A stretch of DNA of 64,000 nucleotides, from the NCBI RefSeq assembly GCF_030253575.1, contig NC_080569.1:21698001-21762000 (forward strand), given 5' to 3'. The position numbers and the translations under genes were made by a program. The notes below the pieces were generated by a model that was given only the letters and a program-made list of their open reading frames with translations, ran no database searches and was not told the DNA's origin. Below, piece after piece: positions 58,283 through 64,000 of this stretch. The DNA is from Rhododendron vialii. Taxonomy: Eukaryota; Streptophyta; Magnoliopsida; Ericales; Ericaceae. Each line of letters begins with the position of its first letter. The first letter of the stretch is position 1.

Positions 58283-58960
58283 TAACAGTTATCAAATGTG
58301 CCCTTCGAATGTTATGTTGACAACACTGCATTCAAGGTACAAGGGTGGGCCACACTCCACCACGATGAACGTAGTGAAAAACCAAGTCAATACTTTCACG
58401 CCTATATGTGTGTTTATAACTTTTACATGGAGAAATAACTTTGTTCGTGAGTGGAATTTTTGGATACAGGGAGATAATGCATGCAATGTGGAAGCCACAT
58501 AAGTTCAAGCTAGTATACTTGATTGCAACACTCTATGTCCTCACACAAACCCTAACATCGGCTAGTCCTATTTACTGGGCTTTTCGGGACACATGCTAGC
58601 TTCTAAACCATGCCAATGCCTTGTCTTTGCTGCCAAGGACTGGATTCGGAGACACTGTTATCATCCTAATGCTCATGCGTCGGGTGATATCGTCATCACA
58701 ATCATTCATCTATATGACATGGAAAAAGAATGAGATCGATTAACCACAATGGTTAGCTCTTACATAAAACTCGAGCCATCGGGTCCCACCTATAACATTA
58801 TGGAGGTGGGAGAAGAGAGAGAGTCTAGAAAAGTAGGGAAAATTGAAGGAGGACGAAGAAGGAAGAGAATCACTAGAAATTAAAGGGTGGGGGGGGAGGA
58901 TGGGGGGCTTAACACCTAAACTCTCTCTTAAGCTCTAGAACTCTCTCGGCTCTCACAATA
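58283..58960. other. spacer, no gene
   Basis: No supported coding region. A G-rich tract GGGTGGGGGGGGAGGATGGG lies near 58885-58905. Confidence 0.35.
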
Positions 58961-58984
58961 TCATTTGAATTATCTAGTACTAGT

Positions 58985-59345
58985 GTGGGTACCTCGATTC
59001 CGTACCCAAGGGGTCGTTCTTCACCTTCCTCGCTCGAAGGATTGATATCGCTCCTTGCTATTTCGGGAGCAGATGCTTGTTCAGCGAAGTTATCGTGTCC
59101 GCAGCTGTCTCATCATCCCCTTTCCAGAGATTATCGCTTGTCTTCCAAAGCGGACGCTTGTTCAGCAAATTATGGCGTTCAATGCTTTATTAAGCAAATC
59201 ATCTCAACACGTGGCTTTTCTATTCTCATCCCTTTTTCAAAGGTCATCGTCTGTGCTTCAAGGCGGATGCTTGTTCAGCAAATTACGGCATCCATGCTTG
59301 TAGTATTTTCCATCTTCATCCCCTTTGAAAGGCAGTCTGTGTGCC
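58985..59345 (+). repeat. degenerate repeat unit around CTTGTTCAGCAAATTA, inside a 121-codon ORF
   Basis: GCGGA(C/T)GCTTGTTCAGCAAA occurs near 59150 and 59262, and a weaker form AGCAGATGCTTGTTCAGCGA near 59068. Each is followed by TTATGGCGT/TTACGGCATC-like sequence and by a CATC.TCATCCC-type block. Spacing is ~80-110 bp. The ORF starting at 58985 (ADACSANYG-type repeats) follows from this. I recognise no protein family. Confidence 0.45.
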
Positions 59346-59520
59346 ATTGAGAAAAGAGCTTCTTCTTGCCAAAAGAAAACTAAAATCCAGTTACAATCAT
59401 GCTTATCGTGGTATAATTACAAAAGAATGGCTGATAAGTTTTCCCGAATACATTACTTCAGGTGCACACACATCAACTAAATTGCAAGTTGCATGCATGG
59501 CTTTGCAGTAAAAATGCAAA

Positions 59521-59583
59521 GTCAACAAATCTCGTAAATATATCAACAAATCTCGTAAATATATCAACAAATTCGTTGATATA
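59521..59583 (+). repeat. 21-bp tandem repeat, about 2.5 copies
   Basis: Adjacent units of TCAACAAATCTCGTAAATATA with a partial third unit TCAACAAATTCG. Confidence 0.9.
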
Positions 59584-59659
59584 CACAACATGCACATTTA
59601 TCCAGAGTAACTACAAATGTACTAACATGAGTGAAGTGTTTAGTGCTTGCGTTGCATAA

Positions 59660-61720
59660 AACAAGTCAATTTATCCTAGAAAACAAAGAGAATAGCTTAA
59701 TTGTGAATATCAAGTTGTCTCCTTAAATTGTTCATGTAAGAAATTAGGTGAATCTGATGCATACGAACAATTTCTAGACGTGGCTTATGCGTATGTACAA
59801 TGGTTATTGACAAGGTCAAGGATACATACGCTAAATTAAGAAGGGGGAATAATAACTCTAAGTTCATATATGTTAGATTATGCAATGCCCCTAACGTATG
59901 ATCCAATTTCACTCTCCTCCTTAAGGAAACATTATTCCAATTTGGTCCCCATAGAAACTATTTTTGCAATGTAGTCCAACTATTAGCACCATCAACATCT
60001 TTGACGACAATAACACATGACTTTGACACTCTAAAATAAAGTTCGGGAAATCAAAATCTCTCAAAACTGATTATATATCGTGTGCAAAAAATATAACTTC
60101 GAAATCAGCATTGCTCTAGTTTATAAGAATGGCCTATGGCTCACTTGTGAAGGTTGATATATGGGAATCCAACGTTGGGGTAACCTATTTACCAAAGAAA
60201 AATACTGGGTAACCTGTTAAGAGCCAAAAAAAAAAAAATTTAAAGAAAATTTTGTGAACAAAAAGAATTTTCTTTTGGGGGGTAAATTAGTTTGAAATAG
60301 AAAGAAAAAAAGAAAAAAAAAGACTAACCGAATATACAACCTACAAGGGGCATAACCCAAAAGGAACAAAAGAAAAGAAAACAAATAAAAAATAAATAAG
60401 GCCCAAGCCAAGTGGCTACATAGAGCTAAAGGGACGTAAACAAGAGTTTCAAATCCATCTTGGAAGAGGATAACTTGGGACTGTGGGAGACTGGTATTAT
60501 GCAGAGTACTTGAGGCTGAAGATAAACTCGAACTTGTGCGCACATAATCAGTTTCCCAACAACGGTGAAAGCAAAACTAAGACTGAAAGCAAACAAGGAG
60601 CCACCACATCGCCGACAAAAAAACAATAAATTCCATGGACCCCTATGGATAGGACTAATACAGAAATTCTGACATTTCCATTGGACAACCCCATATGGAT
60701 AAGTCAAAACCCAAACAATAGGACACACCAGGTGAAGACAGACACGCATGCCAAATAGAGCACAAACTCGTAACAAAATCAGTGCCCGAATGAAGCAGTG
60801 GTACTTAAAAGAAGCAAACAAATGAAGCAATGGAGCACAACCATTATGGGCACAAAATGTATATCAGTGGAACCCAAATGAAGCAAATGAAGTGGATCAA
60901 CAACAACAGCCACTGAATTACACCTAGAAAACACGACTTCCAACATTAATTGTTTCCAAAAATTTACAACACAGCCTCCGAAACATTAAGCCAATTATGG
61001 TTCAGAGCATAAAAACCTGCATTTTCAGCACATCAAAATACAAACTGAGGGACAAACAACCATGAATGCAGATTTTCAGCCTTAAAAACTGTACCAAATG
61101 GCAATGAACTCCGATTTTCAAGTTGATTAGCTAAGTGAAACAAGAACAAGAAACAAGAAACCCCTTTGCTTATGGTGCTTACACCAGTCTCCCTTGAAAA
61201 CCTCAACTCCCACTCTTCTTTTCAATAGATGGCAATAGGGGAAATGGCTCCACCCCTCTCCCTCTGCTAATGCTCACATGATGCCCCCCACTACATATTA
61301 CCTCCTCTCACAAAAAAGTATGAGGTTCAATCACACACAACTCACATGGGAACACACATCTACTGGCACACACAGATCACGTACATAGTAACCAACAAAA
61401 GTATCCAGTCAATCCAACTAAGTACTTGAGTCAAAGAATAAGATAACTACCATCCATTTTAGAAGTATTAGTAGATCCAAGCACTGAGCCTCCAATTGGG
61501 ACACAACTAATCTACTCCATAATCGGCATTTGCACCACTTGAGCACTACAACACAGAATGCAAGAGAATGATCTGCAATTGGATATGATATTTAGTTAGG
61601 ATACAATCAAAACCACAGCTGGACCACAGCTAGCTGCATCTAAGTAGTATTCAGACTCCATTTGTCAACAAACCAGCTAGCCTGGGCTCCTTGAGGGAGT
61701 TTGCTAAAGACAAAAGTCTA
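59660..61720. other. spacer, probably including the 3' UTR of the minus-strand LINE piece
   Basis: An A-rich run AGCCAAAAAAAAAAAAATTTAAAG lies at 60221-60244 and further A/T tracts at 60300-60400. No convincing ORF; the frames at 60217-60830 (minus) are leucine/phenylalanine-rich by composition only. Confidence 0.35.
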
Positions 61721-61723
61721 AGC

Positions 61724-62300
61724 CTAACCTCTACGCAAATTTTGTGAGTAATAATAACAGAGGGAGAGCAACAAGTGTTTCTGGAACTTCCTCAAGTTCC
61801 TCTCCTTCAATAATTGGTAAATTGTGACTGTGAATGCCAACTTAATGGTAGTTACCCAAAGTGAATTGCCTCTAAAAGAAGAAAAAATAAGAATCCAGTT
61901 GGACCAAGACTGAGGAGCCCGAGAGACATTCAGGGTAGCAGATATGGAATTCCATACTTGACAAGAGAAGGGACAATTAAAGAACAAGTGATCATGGCTT
62001 TCACTACCATTGCATAAACTACAACAGGAAGTAGGCTTAATACCAAAGAGAACAAGCCGATCTTCAGTAGAAAGCCTACCAAGAATAGCCAGCCAGGAAA
62101 TCATACTGCAGTGTGGGATATGAGCCGGAAACCATACAAGATGGCTCCAGTTGACCTTAGGGCAACAAGGACGCAGCTTGTTCCAGAGCGAAGAGATGGT
62201 GAACTCTCCATTAGATGAACGAGTCCAAACCCTACAATCATCTAAGTCCAAGTTTGGTACAACAAGGGGCGGAAGAGCATTTCTCGCCTCATTCAGACAA
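61724..62300 (-). pseudogene. LINE ORF2 3' fragment (zf-RVT domain)
   Basis: The minus frame runs from about 62300 (LNEARNALPPLVVPN) to the stop at 61724. It has the zinc-binding RVT core WFPAHIPHCSMISWLAILGR, LSTEDRL, C-x2-C in CCSLC, then SHDHLFFNCPFSCQVW. The same domain is present in the intron 2 LINE (6.0 kb), where the matching part reads ALIQWLAVLERLSTKDRL, so the two belong to related but distinct families. RT and endonuclease parts are absent. Confidence 0.85.
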
Positions 62301-62395
62301 AAGGAGGACTACTCCTAAAGAAAAAAAAGTGAATGGACAGAAGAGTTGCTCTGATACAGCATTGACGAAAGACGACAATAGGATAAATTATACCT

Positions 62396-62627
62396 GAAGT
62401 TCCTCTGAAGTTAAAGGCTCCCACTTTGAGAGTAAATAATTATACTCTCGTTGACAATCTAAGAAATAAAGGTAGGTAAGTTTTGGACAAGATTCAACAA
62501 ATATCCACAAGTTTGTGTGTAAGATATGGAGGAACCTTAAGGTAACTGTTTCCATTACTCCAGTTGTTCCAATCTCTGATATCCGGTTTAGCAATCTCAT
62601 TACCTGACTTTCATTGCCGAGGATCAC
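62396..62627 (-). other. orphan exon candidate, minus strand
   Basis: A 232-bp minus-strand segment is open in one frame and bounded by a good acceptor (ATATCTTTCAG before 62627) and donor (CAG/GTATAA after 62396). The predicted peptide includes ILGNESQVMRLLNRISEIG and CPKLTYLYFLDCQREYNYLL. I recognise no family. Leader-like CTCTTCCTATCTTCCTCCTC lies upstream on the same strand near 63570-63590. It may be one exon of a gene interrupted by the neighbouring LINE fragment, or chance. Confidence 0.3.
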
Positions 62628-62639
62628 CTGAAAGATATC

Positions 62640-64000
62640 ACAAAAAAGTATGCAATTTATAATATACAAAATCACCACAAAATGTGACTATCAACAATCA
62701 CCACAAAAAGTTTGGAATTATTGGAATGATAAACTTTTGTGAATCCTCTTCTTCCCGGGTACATTTCAATCCGAGTAGGTAGAGTGACATTTGAATTACA
62801 TTGGATTCCCTTTATAGCGAGTTGCTCACCAACCAAAAGTCAATTCAAGGAAAGAAAAAATAAGGATCCTGAACATCTAGGTTTGTTTTGAAATCGAGCA
62901 AAATTCATATGGTCGGCTTTATTTTCTTGGTTATCATGCAACAAGAACCAAAGTTGATAACATTGTGCTTGGTTAGAAAATTTTGAATCAGTTCAAACGT
63001 AAGGATCAAGGATTAGTTAAGAAGGATCTGTTTGGCTACTAAAAGAAGCTACAAATATTAAACGAATAAACTACTTGATTATGGAACTAAACTCAAATCA
63101 AACTCGATTGCAGAAGCAAAGAACAGTATGCCACATTGCTTTTCCTTTTCTTTTGGGAATTCTATTTTTCTCTTGCCTTGGTTTCTATGCAACCAAACAG
63201 ACCACGAGCAAACGTAAACACATAAAGTCAAAAAACTGGAGAATTAATTGGGAGTTCTGTAAAGGAAAATTAAGCAAAAATTAAACGTTCACTTCATAGA
63301 AAGAAAACTTTCAAGCGTTGTCGCTTTCATCTTTCTAGATATAGCCTATCTCTGTTTGCCAAGAATTTGAAATTAATGGAAGTCAATCGGACAGAATTTA
63401 TGCAACCGACACATCAAAAGACTAGGATAATGGAAATACATGCATATATAGAACATACACATCGACAAGTAGATCTAGATAAGTACACTTAGAGAGAGAC
63501 AGGGGGATCATCCGCTAAAGAATATACTAACGAGACTCTGAGGCTCGAAGTGAAATTAGAAACTGAGAGAGGAGGAAGATAGGAAGAGCACAGAGGGAGA
63601 AGATACTAATTATGAGAATGGGAGGAAATTTTGACTAGAAAATTTGAGACAAATAGGATAATGTCATAACGTTTACAAGTGCTATTTCAGGTGCTTCGCA
63701 CCATAAGTCATGCCCATATCTTGTGCACATTGTTAAGAGTAAGACAGATGGAAAAAACTAAAAAAGAAACACAATTTGGATCTACTTGATAGACCTGTAA
63801 CAAGGAAAGAGGATGGTTTGACAAGTGGCAATGAGTGTATTGTAATAAACGTCAATTTGGAAAAGGGGGAGCTCTCAAATACATTTAACTACATCCCAGC
63901 TCTCACTCCATGTCATGGCATACCCAAAATAAACAACCTGTACACAAAAATAAATATGAAAAGGCTCTGCTAATATGCAATGGTCAGAAAGAAAACAAAG
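62640..64000. other. right end of window, no gene recognised
   Basis: AT-rich; short plus ORFs at 63075-63284 and 63776-63973 show no family features. If a minus-strand gene exists here, its first exon would lie around 63500-63660. Confidence 0.3.

Noticed and set aside
60217-60830. Minus-strand ORFs rich in Leu/Phe as membrane proteins
   Set aside because: Composition follows A/T-rich tracts; no start context, splice or family signal.

Overview
This is nuclear DNA of a flowering plant, most likely a eudicot. The evidence is spliced GT-AG genes with AT-rich introns, plant-only proteins (plastid terminal oxidase, COP1, a PHOX/CLMP1-type protein, ACC oxidase), LINE, TRIM, SINE and MITE elements, and a piece of mitochondrial DNA carrying trnS-UGA. 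I cannot name the species from sequence alone.

Layout. 1-3.1 kb: retroelement-like sequence and a long foldback element. 3.1-10.9 kb (+): PTOX/IMMUTANS in nine exons, with a dead LINE in intron 2 and two foldback elements in intron 8. 11-21 kb: transposon-rich spacer, including a ~2.9 kb inverted-repeat element (about 13.97-16.9 kb) packed with copies of a short palindrome. 21.05-31.9 kb (+): complete COP1 in 13 exons (677 aa) whose introns hold a hAT-like MITE, another MITE and a TRIM. 32-38 kb: spacer with a Stowaway MITE, hairpin elements and a possible small minus-strand gene. 38.1-40.4 kb (+): single-exon PHOX/CLMP1-type gene (772 aa). 44.5-46.3 kb (-): ACC oxidase, four exons, 318 aa, start codon preceded directly by a (GA)n run. 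48.8-49.4 kb (-): remnant of the 3' end of a plastid beta-ketoacyl-ACP synthase I gene. 50.5-51.0 kb: mitochondrial insertion (NUMT) with trnS-UGA. 51-64 kb: mainly repeats, a LINE 3' fragment at 61.7-62.3 kb (-) and one orphan exon candidate.

Function. The four intact or near-intact genes do not form a cluster in the operon sense. Three touch plastid or light biology: PTOX oxidises plastoquinol and supports carotenoid synthesis, COP1 represses photomorphogenesis, and CLMP1-type proteins act in chloroplast partitioning. ACC oxidase makes ethylene. The main surprises are an in-frame TGA in PTOX that removes a still-conserved C-terminal tail, and the palindrome array inside the 14-17 kb inverted-repeat element. 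I read all exon joins by eye from frame continuity, GT-AG sites and remembered family sequences; no alignment was run.
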